DNA of 64,000 bases from Buttiauxella sp. A111 (lineage in GTDB: Bacteria > Pseudomonadota > Gammaproteobacteria > Enterobacterales > Enterobacteriaceae): the NCBI RefSeq assembly GCF_014189855.1, contig NZ_BJFN01000004.1, positions 372,001 to 436,000 on the forward strand, written 5' to 3'. A model generated the notes under the pieces. It had not been told where the DNA came from, searched no databases, and saw only the letters and a list, made by a program, of their open reading frames with translations. This document shows positions 1 through 8,310 of the stretch, in pieces. Numbering within the stretch: the first letter of the stretch is position 1; every line of letters begins with the position of its first letter. The position numbers were made by a program, and so were the translations under genes.

Positions 1-123
1 ATTTTCATAAACATAGAGCGTAAGGGTATTTTACAAATCATTTTATAAATCATGGTGTTAATTGGCATTCCCCCATCGAAATCAGTGCTACGCTTTATCT
101 CAATGCTAAATTAAGGAGGATAT

Positions 124-1053
124 ATGACCCGCATTTATACATTGACACTTGCCCCCTCTCTGGATAGCGCAACCCTGACCGCACAAATTTATCCCGAAGG
201 TAAACTTCGGTGCACTGCACCCGTTTTTGAACCCGGCGGTGGAGGTATTAATGTTGCAAGAGCGATTGCCCATCTCGGCGGGCACGCAACCGCTATATTT
301 CCATCCGGCGGCGCAACGGGAGAACACCTTAGCAATTTGCTTTTAGATGAGCATGTCGCCATTGATACCGTCGATGTCCATGACTGGACGCGGCAAAATT
401 TGCACGTTCATGCTGAGTCTACCGGTGAGCAGTATCGTTTTGTCATGCCCGGTGCGGCCCTGACCGATGATGAGTTACGCAAACTTGAAGAAAAAGTCCT
501 CGCCATCGAATCAGGCTCCATTCTGGTTATCAGTGGCAGCCTTCCACCGGGTATTGAAGTTTCGAAACTCTGCGACATAGTCAAATCGGCCCAAAAATCG
601 GGGATACGTTGTATCGTAGACAGTTCGGGAGACGCGCTGAAAGCGACGCTTGAAATCGGTAACATTGAGTTGGTCAAACCCAATCAAAAAGAGCTCAGCG
701 CTTTAGTTAACCGCGACCTGACGCAACCTGATGATGTGCGTAAAGCGGCACAGGAAATCGTTGATAATGGCAAAGCCAAACGAGTGGTCGTTTCGCTAGG
801 TCCGCAAGGAGCTCTGGGCGTCGATGCCAGTGGTTGCGTGCAGGTAGTGCCACCGCCGGTGAAAAGCCAAAGTACGGTAGGTGCCGGTGACAGTATGGTC
901 GGAGCGATGACGCTGAAGCTTGCGGAAAATGCCTCTCTACTCGACATGGTTCGTTTCGGTGTCGCTGCCGGGAGTGCGGCGACTCTCAATCACGGCACTC
1001 GGTTATGCTCTATGGAAAACACCCAGAAAATCTACGACTACTTACGTAGTTAA
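124..1053 (+). CDS. pfkB: 6-phosphofructokinase 2 (PfkB)
   Basis: Cytosolic sugar kinase of the ribokinase/PfkB family that phosphorylates fructose 6-phosphate (and related phosphosugars) with ATP, the minor phosphofructokinase of enterics. The 309-residue product has the usual family length. The N-terminal glycine-rich substrate motif (PGGGGINVARA, about residues 38-47) and the C-terminal GAGDS anion-hole motif (253-257, catalytic Asp256) are intact. A strong AGGAGG ribosome site precedes the ATG at 124. The next gene downstream, ydiZ, is the same neighbour as in E. coli. The start of its promoter region may lie partly outside the window. Confidence 0.96.
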   Translation: MTRIYTLTLAPSLDSATLTAQIYPEGKLRCTAPVFEPGGGGINVARAIAHLGGHATAIFPSGGATGEHLSNLLLDEHVAIDTVDVHDWTRQNLHVHAESTGEQYRFVMPGAALTDDELRKLEEKVLAIESGSILVISGSLPPGIEVSKLCDIVKSAQKSGIRCIVDSSGDALKATLEIGNIELVKPNQKELSALVNRDLTQPDDVRKAAQEIVDNGKAKRVVVSLGPQGALGVDASGCVQVVPPPVKSQSTVGAGDSMVGAMTLKLAENASLLDMVRFGVAAGSAATLNHGTRLCSMENTQKIYDYLRS

Positions 1054-1152
1054 CGGGTCGCCCCACCCGGGGCGGCTCGTCGCTTCGGTAAATGTCGCCA
1101 TTTTACGGAGATCAACTATGCTAAAACCTTCGGGATAACAATGGGGTGAATC

Positions 1153-1443
1153 ATGAGTAGCGGAGACATTGAACGCTATGTCGTCACATTAAAGTTCGAG
1201 GAACACAATCTCACGGACCTTAACGAAATGAATAACGCTCTGACTCGTGGAGGTTTTTTGCTCACCCTTACAGACGACGAAGGGAAAATTCACGAATTAG
1301 GGATCAACACCTTCGGTTTAATAAGTACTTTAAACCCGACTGAAGTTGAAGAACTTGCCCGCGGCCTCGGTCAGTTGGCACTGGGAAGAGAGCCCGAAGT
1401 TTCAATAACAACCTGGGATATCTGGCTACAAGAGAGTAAATAA
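1153..1443 (+). CDS. ydiZ: YdiZ family small protein
   Basis: Small acidic 96-residue cytosolic protein. By position between pfkB and yniA and by length it is the counterpart of E. coli YdiZ, which is related to the GhoS endoribonuclease antitoxin family. I base the relation to GhoS on general fold and size (alternating strands, a central FGLIS segment), not on catalytic residues, so an RNA-cleaving role is unproven. No GhoT-like membrane toxin lies beside it. GGGGTG upstream of the ATG at 1153 can serve as ribosome site. Confidence 0.75.
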   Translation: MSSGDIERYVVTLKFEEHNLTDLNEMNNALTRGGFLLTLTDDEGKIHELGINTFGLISTLNPTEVEELARGLGQLALGREPEVSITTWDIWLQESK

Positions 1444-1546
1444 CCAGGTTTTAAAACTCCTGACCGGGGATGTGCGTTAGTTCGAAGTTTGACCCGGTTA
1501 ACAGCGATAAGCTAATGATCTACCAGACAACCTGGAGAGAAGCATC

Positions 1547-2407
1547 ATGTGGCAAGCCATAAGTCGTCTGTTAAGTGAACAACTCGGTAGCGCTGAAATT
1601 GAACAACGTACGGAATTACCCGGTGGCGAAATTCATTCTGCATGGCGAATTCACTATGCCGGTCATGATATTTTTGTCAAAAGCGACACGCGGGAACTCT
1701 TACCCATCTTCACCGCTGAGGCCGACCAACTTGAGTTGCTTTCGCGCAGCAATACAGTGAGAGTACCGAAGGTCTGGGGTGTAGGCAGTGACAGAGATTA
1801 CAGTTTCCTGCTCCTTGAATACAAGCCAGCAAAACCGCTGGATGCACACAACGCCTTTTTGCTTGGTCAACAACTGGCGCGTTTGCATGAATGGAGCGAT
1901 CAGCCGCAATTTGGGCTCGATTTTGATAATGATCTTTCCACAAACCCACAGCCCAATACTTGGCAACGACGCTGGTCGACGTTCTTTGCAGAGCAACGCA
2001 TCGGCTGGCAACTTGAGCTTGCCGCAGAAAAAGGCATTCAATTCGGAGATATCGACCTGATTGTCGAATTTGTGCATCAGGCGCTGGCTTCCCATCAGCC
2101 TCAGCCTTCTTTACTGCATGGCGATTTGTGGTCAGGAAATTGCGCGATGGACGCTGATGGGCCATTTATCTACGATCCCGCCTGCTACTGGGGTGACAGG
2201 GAGTGCGACCTGGCGATGCTGCCATTACACCCGGATCAACCGCCGCAAATCTACGACGGTTACCAGTCAGTTTCCCCACTTCCCGCAGACTTCCTGCAAC
2301 GCCAACCGATTTATCAGCTCTATACGCTGTTTAACCGGGCGAGTCTGTTTGGCGGTCAGCATTTAGTCATCGCGCAAAAAGCACTGGAACGTGTACTGGC
2401 AGCATAA
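1547..2407 (+). CDS. yniA: Fructosamine kinase family protein YniA
   Basis: Kinase-like protein of the fructosamine-3-kinase family (protein-kinase-like/APH fold), 286 residues, the expected length. The catalytic loop reads LLHGDLWSGN and the metal-binding motif is IYDPACYWGDRE, both complete. Family members phosphorylate ketosamines formed by glycation, thereby helping repair sugar-damaged amines; the natural substrate of the bacterial enzyme is less certain. GGAGAG precedes the ATG. It is followed by a hairpin and faces yniB on the opposite strand. Confidence 0.9.
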   Translation: MWQAISRLLSEQLGSAEIEQRTELPGGEIHSAWRIHYAGHDIFVKSDTRELLPIFTAEADQLELLSRSNTVRVPKVWGVGSDRDYSFLLLEYKPAKPLDAHNAFLLGQQLARLHEWSDQPQFGLDFDNDLSTNPQPNTWQRRWSTFFAEQRIGWQLELAAEKGIQFGDIDLIVEFVHQALASHQPQPSLLHGDLWSGNCAMDADGPFIYDPACYWGDRECDLAMLPLHPDQPPQIYDGYQSVSPLPADFLQRQPIYQLYTLFNRASLFGGQHLVIAQKALERVLAA

Positions 2408-2415
2408 TGAATTCT

Positions 2416-2440
2416 CCACTCCCCGAGCGGGAGTGGCGTT
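2416..2440. terminator. Intrinsic hairpin between yniA and yniB
   Basis: Eight-base inverted repeat CCACTCCC / GGGAGTGG with a five-base loop lies directly after the yniA stop and before the yniB stop on the other strand. The T tract on the plus side is short (CGTTTAT), so termination may be moderate. Confidence 0.55.
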
Positions 2441-2443
2441 TAT

Positions 2444-2980
2444 CTAGATGAAGCCGAGTAAAGAAAAGAAGAAGTAGCCCAGCACGATAATGATGACGGG
2501 TAAAATATAGAGCGGGAAAATTTGCAGGAAAATGGTGTGTCGCGGTACCACAATTTTCGCGTCGATCTGTTCTTTCGTTAACCCTTCAGGGCCTTTTGCC
2601 TGCTCAAGAATCAACTGATCTTGTACCCCCTCACGCAGAAACTTCGCCTGGCGGCTCATTCGTGCACCGGATGCCTGCAACGCAAGGCCAATAAAGATCA
2701 GCGCGTAGATTATCCAAAACAGAATATTGGCCTGTTGATGGAAGTCGGGTTGCGGTGAGTTGTACCAGAAGAAATTCAAGAATGGCGTATTAAAACGCAT
2801 CATCTCAATCATGACATGAGCGAAATCCAGCATCACAGCATTAATCCCTGCCTGTTTTTCGCTGTGCTCATACATAAACTTCAGAATTGAAATCAGTGTT
2901 GAAATTACCGCTGGGATAAAAATTACCCAGCCAGCCACACGTTTGAGTACGGCAATGCGTCCAGCTTGTTGATACGTCAT
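2444..2980 (-). CDS. yniB: Inner membrane protein YniB
   Basis: Uncharacterised inner membrane protein with four hydrophobic segments, two in each half (about residues 15-35, 45-60, 80-100 and 150-176). The reading frame is open further upstream, but the start at 2980 gives 178 residues beginning MTYQQAG, preceded by AAGGGGA, and matches the E. coli protein length. No catalytic motif is visible and the function is unknown. It converges on yniA and is divergent from yniC, as in E. coli. Confidence 0.85.
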   Translation of the reverse strand: MTYQQAGRIAVLKRVAGWVIFIPAVISTLISILKFMYEHSEKQAGINAVMLDFAHVMIEMMRFNTPFLNFFWYNSPQPDFHQQANILFWIIYALIFIGLALQASGARMSRQAKFLREGVQDQLILEQAKGPEGLTKEQIDAKIVVPRHTIFLQIFPLYILPVIIIVLGYFFFSLLGFI

Positions 2981-3137
2981 TCGTTCCCCTTGGTTAGGAC
3001 GTAACTTGCACGCACAAAGTTTACCTCGTCTGGGGTGATTTCGCCTGAGCTTTACAGGCGATTTTTCACAAACCAGTGGCAACAGCCGTTAATTCCAGCT
3101 ATTGATAAGAGATCTAATTTTTCAATATACATACCCA

Positions 3138-3162
3138 ACATGGCTTGAAATATGACGGGTAT
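3138..3162 (+). repeat. Possible truncated ERIC end
   Basis: The sequence GGCTTGAAATATGACGGGTA closely matches one terminus of the ERIC repeats at 21588 and 36247 (CTCGAAGTATGACGGGTA and TTTGAAGTATGACGGGTA). The core and the other terminus are missing here, so this is at most a fragment. It lies in the yniB/yniC divergent gap. Confidence 0.4.
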
Positions 3163-3181
3163 AACTGACAGGAGTCGAAAC

Positions 3182-3850
3182 ATGGCTGTGACTCGCCAAA
3201 TTTTAGCTGCGATTTTTGATATGGACGGTTTACTGATTGATTCTGAACCGTTGTGGGATAAGGCTGAGCTGGATGTTCTGGCCAGCATTGGCGTGGATAT
3301 TTCCCGCCGTGCTGAACTTCCTGACACGCTTGGTTTGCGCATCGATCTGGTTGTCGACCTGTGGTTTGCTCAGCAACCGTGGAATGGCCCGTCCCGTGAA
3401 GAAGTGACAAATCGCATCATCGCTCGCGCTATCTCATTGGTTGAAGAGACGCGTCCCATTCTACCTGGCGTGCGTGAAGCGGTAGCGTTGTGTAAAGCAC
3501 AAGGGTTGAAAGTGGGGTTAGCCTCCGCCTCACCTCTGCATATGCTTGAGCGTGTGTTGGAAATGTTCGACTTACGTTCTCAGTTTGATGCTATCGCCTC
3601 GGCGGAACATCTGCCGTACAGCAAGCCGCATCCGCAGGTTTACTTAGACGCCGCCACTAAACTGGGCATCGATCCTCTGGCTTGCGTCACTCTTGAAGAT
3701 TCAGTGAATGGCATGATTGCGACCAAAGCCGCACGCATGCGTTCTATTGTGGTTCCTGCTGAAGAAAACCGCGACGACGTACGCTGGTGTCTGGCGAATG
3801 CGAAACTGAACTCGCTGACTGAATTGCGCGCCGAACATCTGATTGGCTAG
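3182..3850 (+). CDS. yniC: Hexitol phosphatase HxpB (YniC), HAD family
   Basis: Cytosolic HAD-superfamily sugar phosphatase; the E. coli enzyme acts on hexitol phosphates and 2-deoxyglucose 6-phosphate. HAD motif I is FDMDGLLIDSE (nucleophile Asp13), motif II is GLASASP, the Lys is in YSKPHP and motif IV is TLEDSVNG. The frame opens earlier at 3152, but the ATG at 3182 follows AGGAG at correct spacing and gives 222 residues as in E. coli. A strong hairpin follows the stop. Confidence 0.93.
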   Translation: MAVTRQILAAIFDMDGLLIDSEPLWDKAELDVLASIGVDISRRAELPDTLGLRIDLVVDLWFAQQPWNGPSREEVTNRIIARAISLVEETRPILPGVREAVALCKAQGLKVGLASASPLHMLERVLEMFDLRSQFDAIASAEHLPYSKPHPQVYLDAATKLGIDPLACVTLEDSVNGMIATKAARMRSIVVPAEENRDDVRWCLANAKLNSLTELRAEHLIG

Positions 3851-3857
3851 TTGATAA

Positions 3858-3884
3858 AGATGCGGGGAATCCCCGCATCTGTTT
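3858..3884 (+). terminator. Intrinsic terminator after yniC
   Basis: Perfect ten-base stem AGATGCGGGG / CCCCGCATCT with a three-base loop, followed by GTTTC. Stem strength is high and the T tract short. Confidence 0.7.
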
Positions 3885-4006
3885 CAAAATCATATCCGCA
3901 TCAAATTTTTTAAAACGTTATTTCATAAATATTTGAGTTTCCCCTCTCCCGTATCTACTCTATACAGACACGCGCAACGGCGCTTTTCCGGATACCGGGG
4001 TAACTT

Positions 4007-4768
4007 ATGATTCTCGATGCTTTTAATCTGCAAGGCAAAGTCGCTATCGTCACGGGTTGTGACACAGGCCTGGGTCAGGGAATGGCAATAGGGCTTGCCG
4101 AGGCAGGTTGTGACATCGTCAGTGTAAGTCGCAAAATCCCACATGAAACGGCGCAAAAAGTACAGGATTTGGATCGTCGTTTTCTCGCCATCCAGGCAGA
4201 TTTAAGCCAACAACACGCTATCCCTGAGATCATCGCGCAGGCAGTCGCAGGGATGGGGAAAATAGATATTCTCGTGAATAACGCGGGAACCATTCGCCGG
4301 GAAGATGCGCTGGAATTTAGCGAGAAAAACTGGGACGACGTCATGAACCTGAACATAAAATCGGTGTTCTTTCTCTCTCAGGCTGTCGCAAAGCAATTCA
4401 TTAAACAAGGCCATGGCGGCAAGATCATCAACATCGCATCCATGCTGTCATTCCAGGGGGGGATCAGAGTCCCTTCTTATACCGCATCCAAAAGCGCTGT
4501 GCTCGGCGTGACGCGGTTACTGGCGAATGAATGGGCGCAACATAATATTAATGTGAATGCTATCGCCCCAGGATACATGGCAACCAACAATACTCAACAA
4601 CTGCGTGACGACGACGTACGCAGCCAGGAAATCCTCGACCGTATTCCTGCTGGTCGATGGGGGCTTCCTGGTGACCTGCAAGGGCCAATTGTGTTTCTCG
4701 CCTCTCGCGCTTCCGATTATGTCAATGGCTACACGGTTGCCGTCGACGGAGGCTGGCTAGCCCGCTAA
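4007..4768 (+). CDS. kduD: 2-dehydro-3-deoxy-D-gluconate 5-dehydrogenase (KduD)
   Basis: Short-chain dehydrogenase of 253 residues, which interconverts 3-deoxy-glycero-2,5-hexodiulosonate and 2-keto-3-deoxygluconate in pectin and hexuronate breakdown. The cofactor motif TGCDTGLGQG (about 16-25), NNAG, catalytic Ser in ASMLSF and YTASK are all present. It lacks its normal partner kduI: the gene stands alone between yniC and ydjM, an extra gene relative to E. coli at this place. The ATG at 4007 follows GGGGTAAC. The SDR family contains many close paralogues, so the exact substrate is inferred from overall similarity to KduD. Confidence 0.85.
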   Translation: MILDAFNLQGKVAIVTGCDTGLGQGMAIGLAEAGCDIVSVSRKIPHETAQKVQDLDRRFLAIQADLSQQHAIPEIIAQAVAGMGKIDILVNNAGTIRREDALEFSEKNWDDVMNLNIKSVFFLSQAVAKQFIKQGHGGKIINIASMLSFQGGIRVPSYTASKSAVLGVTRLLANEWAQHNINVNAIAPGYMATNNTQQLRDDDVRSQEILDRIPAGRWGLPGDLQGPIVFLASRASDYVNGYTVAVDGGWLAR

Positions 4769-4847
4769 ACATCACGCCGTCGGGGAATCCGGCGGTAGTA
4801 AAATGTTACGCCGTCACCTCTTCCGTCTACTGTATAAAATCCCTATA

Positions 4848-4863
4848 CTGTATGAATCGACAG
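4848..4863 (+). promoter_or_regulatory. LexA (SOS) box upstream of ydjM
   Basis: CTGTATGAATCGACAG fits CTGT-N8-ACAG exactly and lies 19 bases before the ydjM start. A weaker half-site, CTGTATAAAATC, begins at 4830. E. coli ydjM is an established SOS gene with tandem LexA boxes, so the site predicts DNA-damage induction. Confidence 0.88.
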
Positions 4864-4882
4864 TTTTCATCCAGGTAGTATC

Positions 4883-5473
4883 ATGACGGCGGAAGGTCAC
4901 CTTCTTTTTTCCATTGCCTGTGCAGTATTCGCTAAAAACGCCGAACTCACGCCTGTGCTTGCTCAAGGGGACTGGTGGCATATTGTGCCATCAGCCATCC
5001 TGACGTGTTTGCTACCTGATATTGACCACCCAAAGTCATTTCTCGGCCAACGCTTGCCCTGGATTTCCAAACCGATCGCCCGCGCCTGCGGCCATCGGGG
5101 GTTTACGCACAGTTTATTTGCCGTATTCGCGAGTCTCGCGCTGTTCTATCTCAAAGTTCCCGAAACCTGGGTTATTCCCGCCGATGCCCTTCAGGGCATG
5201 GTGTTGGGCTACTTGAGTCATATTCTTGCGGATATGCTCACCCCTGCTGGTGTGCCGTTACTTTGGCCTTGCCGTTGGCGGTTCCGCTTTCCCATTATCA
5301 GGCCGCAAAAAGGCAATCAACTTGAACGCGCCTTGTGCATGGTGTTTTTTGGCCTGGCGGTGTGGATGCCACAAAGCGTGCCCGATAACAGTGCCGTGCG
5401 CTGGTCATCGCACATGATAATTTCTCTACAAATGACCTTTAATAGTTTTTTAAGTAACCACCTGGAACAATAA
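4883..5473 (+). CDS. ydjM: Membrane-bound metal-dependent hydrolase family protein YdjM
   Basis: Membrane protein of the DUF457/YdjM family, 196 residues. The conserved LLPDIDHP and HRGFTHS motifs, which supply Asp and His ligands, occur near residues 51-58 and 72-78. Hydrophobic segments at about 1-20, 30-50, 80-120 and 155-170 place it in the inner membrane. Its cellular role is unknown. The LexA box just upstream makes it SOS-controlled. It is transcribed alone. Confidence 0.88.
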   Translation: MTAEGHLLFSIACAVFAKNAELTPVLAQGDWWHIVPSAILTCLLPDIDHPKSFLGQRLPWISKPIARACGHRGFTHSLFAVFASLALFYLKVPETWVIPADALQGMVLGYLSHILADMLTPAGVPLLWPCRWRFRFPIIRPQKGNQLERALCMVFFGLAVWMPQSVPDNSAVRWSSHMIISLQMTFNSFLSNHLEQ

Positions 5474-5661
5474 TTAGGCGAAATAACTCAAATGGTAATA
5501 ATCAATTCCTTTTGAATATAAGACTCGTTCTGAGCTTCTGGTACGATTTACAGCATAAAGCCAAAGCAATTCGAGTTGCCGGATAACCGGCGACGAGCAA
5601 AGTGATGGATATAAAGGTGGCAATCAGTCCACCTGCTTAAAATACACTCAGGAGATACGGG

Positions 5662-7053
5662 ATGAATTTTCCACTTATAGCGAACGTTATCGTGTTCGTT
5701 ATTCTGCTGCTGTTGCTGGCGCAAACCCGCCACAAACAGTGGAGTCTGGCGAAGAAAGTACTGCTTGGTCTGGTGATTGGCGTAGTCTTTGGTCTTGCCC
5801 TGCACACCATTTATGGCGAAGACAACCCGGTACTGAAACAATCTATTCAGTGGTTTAACGTTGTCGGTAACGGCTATGTTCAACTGCTGCAAATGATTGT
5901 AATGCCATTGGTATTTGCCTCTATTCTGAGTGCTGTTGCGCGTCTGCATAATGCCTCGTCTTTGGGCAAAATCAGCGTACTGACCATCGGGACACTGCTT
6001 TTCACCACATTGATTTCCGCACTGGTCGGCGTGTTGGTCACTAACATGTTCGGTCTGACCGCAGAAGGCCTGGTTCAAGGGACTGCAGAAACTGCACGTC
6101 TGAGCGCGATTGAAACAACCTATGTGGGCAAAGTTGCCGACCTCAGCGTACCGCAGCTGATTTTATCTTTCGTACCGAAAAACCCGTTTGCTGACCTGAC
6201 TGGCGCCAATCCAACGTCGATCATCAGCGTCGTGATTTTCGCCGCCTTCCTGGGCGTGGCCGCACTGAAATTACTGAAAGACGATGCGCCAAAGGGCGAA
6301 CGTGTTCTGGTTGCGATTGACACACTTCAAAGCTGGGTCATGAAACTTGTGCGCCTGGTGATGCAACTGACGCCATACGGTGTTCTGGCTCTGATGACCA
6401 AAGTCGTTGCCGGTTCAAACCTGCAAGACATCATTAAACTGGGCAGCTTCGTGGTGGCTTCATACCTCGGCCTGGCCATTATGTTCGGTGTGCATGCGGT
6501 ATTGCTGGCCGTCAATGGTGTCAGCCCGTTGAAATACTTCCGTAAAGTATGGCCGGTACTGACCTTCGCTTTCACCAGCCGTTCCAGCGCTGCCAGCATT
6601 CCTTTGAACGTTGAAGCGCAAACTCGCCGCCTGGGTGTGCCTGAGTCTATCGCAAGCTTTGCGGCGTCCTTTGGGGCAACTATCGGTCAGAATGGTTGTG
6701 CCGGTCTGTATCCAGCGATGCTGGCCGTGATGGTCGCACCGACTGTCGGTATCAACCCGTTGGATCCAGTCTGGATTGCTACATTAGTCGGGATTGTCAC
6801 CGTAAGCTCCGCAGGCGTTGCCGGTGTCGGTGGAGGCGCAACATTCGCTGCGCTGATTGTCCTCCCAGCCATGGGCTTGCCCGTCACGCTGGTTGCGCTG
6901 TTGATTTCAGTTGAGCCGCTTATCGATATGGGTCGTACCGCGCTGAACGTCAGTGGTTCAATGACAGCAGGTACCATCACGAGTCAGTTGATGAAACAAA
7001 CTGATAAAGAAGTGCTGAATAGCGACGAAGAAGCTGAGCTGGCGCATCGCTAA
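5662..7053 (+). CDS. tcyP: L-cystine transporter TcyP
   Basis: Proton- or sodium-coupled symporter of the dicarboxylate/amino acid:cation (DAACS) family, importing L-cystine across the inner membrane; 463 residues, full family length. About eight membrane segments are visible, together with the re-entrant serine-rich motif [10 protein letters not shown] (hairpin 1) and the C-terminal [10 protein letters not shown] region. AGGAG precedes the ATG. A strong terminator follows. In E. coli it is regulated by CysB; I did not identify a CysB site here. Confidence 0.94.
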   Translation: MNFPLIANVIVFVILLLLLAQTRHKQWSLAKKVLLGLVIGVVFGLALHTIYGEDNPVLKQSIQWFNVVGNGYVQLLQMIVMPLVFASILSAVARLHNASSLGKISVLTIGTLLFTTLISALVGVLVTNMFGLTAEGLVQGTAETARLSAIETTYVGKVADLSVPQLILSFVPKNPFADLTGANPTSIISVVIFAAFLGVAALKLLKDDAPKGERVLVAIDTLQSWVMKLVRLVMQLTPYGVLALMTKVVAGSNLQDIIKLGSFVVASYLGLAIMFGVHAVLLAVNGVSPLKYFRKVWPVLTFAFTSRSSAASIPLNVEAQTRRLGVPESIASFAASFGATIGQNGCAGLYPAMLAVMVAPTVGINPLDPVWIATLVGIVTVSSAGVAGVGGGATFAALIVLPAMGLPVTLVALLISVEPLIDMGRTALNVSGSMTAGTITSQLMKQTDKEVLNSDEEAELAHR

Positions 7054-7089
7054 CCAGTAGCAAAATCACTACAGAATCTGCGACAATAA

Positions 7090-7120
7090 ACGGCTCCTCT
7101 CACCGAGGAGCCGTTTTTTT
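7090..7120 (+). terminator. Rho-independent terminator of tcyP
   Basis: Nine-base stem CGGCTCCTC / GAGGAGCCG with a short loop, followed by seven T residues. Confidence 0.93.
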
Positions 7121-7185
7121 ATTTATAATTTAGAGCTCCCGCATAGGGCGCCAAAACTTTAGCTCTCTACGGATCCCTTATCTCT

Positions 7186-7872
7186 ATGAAACGACTCTGT
7201 ATTCTGTTGTTGTTCTGCGTCTCATCGGCGTGGGCTGAAACACCTGATAGTCCTTATCTGCAACATGCGCAGGAAGGAGACAGTCGTGCCCAGTTTTATC
7301 TTGCCGACACGCTGTTTAGTGCGGGTGAATACCAGCAGGCCGAAAGTTGGGCGGCAAAATCAGCGGCCCAAGGAGATGCAGATGCACTGGCACTTCTGGC
7401 ACAGTTGAAAATTCAGGACCCTAACGCTGCCGATTATCAGCAAGCGAAATCACTCGCCGAACAAGCGGTTGAGCGTGGCAGTAAAATAGGTAATGTGACG
7501 CTTGCGCGTATTTTGGTTAACACCCAAGCGGGTACACCTGACTACCCTAAAGCAATGAAGCTGCTGGAAAGTGCCTCACAAGATATCGAAAGTGATTCCG
7601 CGGTCGATGCACAGATGTTCTACGGTTTGCTCTACGCCAACGGCGTGGGTATTGCACAGGACGATGAAAAGGCGACATTCTGGTTCAAGCGCAGCTCGGC
7701 GATTTCTCGTACGGGTTATGCCGAATACTGGGCCGGCATGCTGTTTTTAAACGGTGAGAAAGGTTTTATTACAGCCAATAAGCAAAGAGCATTGCAGTGG
7801 CTAAATGTAAGCTGCACAGAAGGGTTTGATACCGGCTGCGAAATGTTTGATCAAATCAGTAACGGCGGGTAA
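7186..7872 (+). CDS. Secreted Sel1/TPR-repeat protein
   Basis: Protein of 228 residues with a clear signal peptide (MKRLCILLLFCVSSAWA, cleavage after Ala17), so it is probably periplasmic. The mature part is built of helical repeats; the clearest Sel1-like unit, with the pattern YGLLYANGVGIAQDDEKA, lies near residues 145-165, and earlier units carry AQFYLADTLF and DALALLAQL. Such solenoids bind proteins, often cell-wall enzymes. Two Cys near the C terminus (in SCTEGFDTGC) could form a disulfide. No E. coli gene occupies this position as far as I recall. The partner is unknown. Confidence 0.8.
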   Translation: MKRLCILLLFCVSSAWAETPDSPYLQHAQEGDSRAQFYLADTLFSAGEYQQAESWAAKSAAQGDADALALLAQLKIQDPNAADYQQAKSLAEQAVERGSKIGNVTLARILVNTQAGTPDYPKAMKLLESASQDIESDSAVDAQMFYGLLYANGVGIAQDDEKATFWFKRSSAISRTGYAEYWAGMLFLNGEKGFITANKQRALQWLNVSCTEGFDTGCEMFDQISNGG

Positions 7873-7913
7873 TCCCGCCATCCTGGATACAGTCTGGAAA
7901 GATGACAAAAATA

Positions 7914-8153
7914 TCAGAGAATGTCATTTTCATTTCTTACCTGCATCGCCCAACGTTGTGCGGACTCCGGCAACGTAAAGGGCGGTGACTGGCGGAACGC
8001 ATCCCCCACCAGCACAAAAGCCACATAGCGATTACGTAAAATCCACACATCCTTAAACCCTTCAGCTCGCAAGGCTTGAGCCGGTGGCGCAGGTTCAACA
8101 CGCGGTTGATACGTAATAACGGGACGAGTATTTGGTTGGCGCAAAGGTTTCAT
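7914..8153 (-). CDS. cedA: Cell division activator CedA
   Basis: Small basic DNA-binding protein (79 residues from the chosen start) first described as restoring division after over-replication; later work links the E. coli protein to RNA polymerase. Conserved stretches are KPLRQ at the N terminus, the DVWILRNRYVAFVLVGDAF beta region and the ESAQRWA helix. The frame is open to 8192, but the ATG at 8153 aligns with the E. coli start. Ribosome site is weak, so the longer form cannot be excluded. It lies divergent from katE, as in E. coli. Confidence 0.85.
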   Translation of the reverse strand: MKPLRQPNTRPVITYQPRVEPAPPAQALRAEGFKDVWILRNRYVAFVLVGDAFRQSPPFTLPESAQRWAMQVRNENDIL

Positions 8154-8242
8154 AGGCAATCGAATCAGAACTGAATTGATGAACAACGTCACTATGATAG
8201 CGGAGAATCGCCCTCCGCGTCTCGTGTTGAGAAGCTCTTGAC

Positions 8243-8252
8243 CTATAGTTAA
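8243..8252 (+). promoter_or_regulatory. Possible katE -10 element
   Basis: CTATAGTTAA resembles the extended RpoS-type -10 (CTATACTTAA), lying about 60 bases before the katE start. E. coli katE is a classic RpoS-dependent gene. No transcript start can be fixed from sequence alone. Confidence 0.45.
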
Positions 8253-8310
8253 AGGTGTTTTGGCTATTCAAAGCATCGTTATCGCAGGACTAAAACAGGA
8301 GATGAGCTCA

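Noticed and set aside
1054-1080. GC-rich inverted repeat after pfkB as terminator
   Set aside because: Short GTCGCCCC/GGGGCGGC stem without a T tract; cannot be supported as a terminator.
5555-5610. Possible ERIC fragment (CAATTCGAGTTGCCGGATAA) upstream of tcyP
   Set aside because: Only the first dozen bases match ERIC; no core or terminal repeat follows, so chance resemblance is likely.
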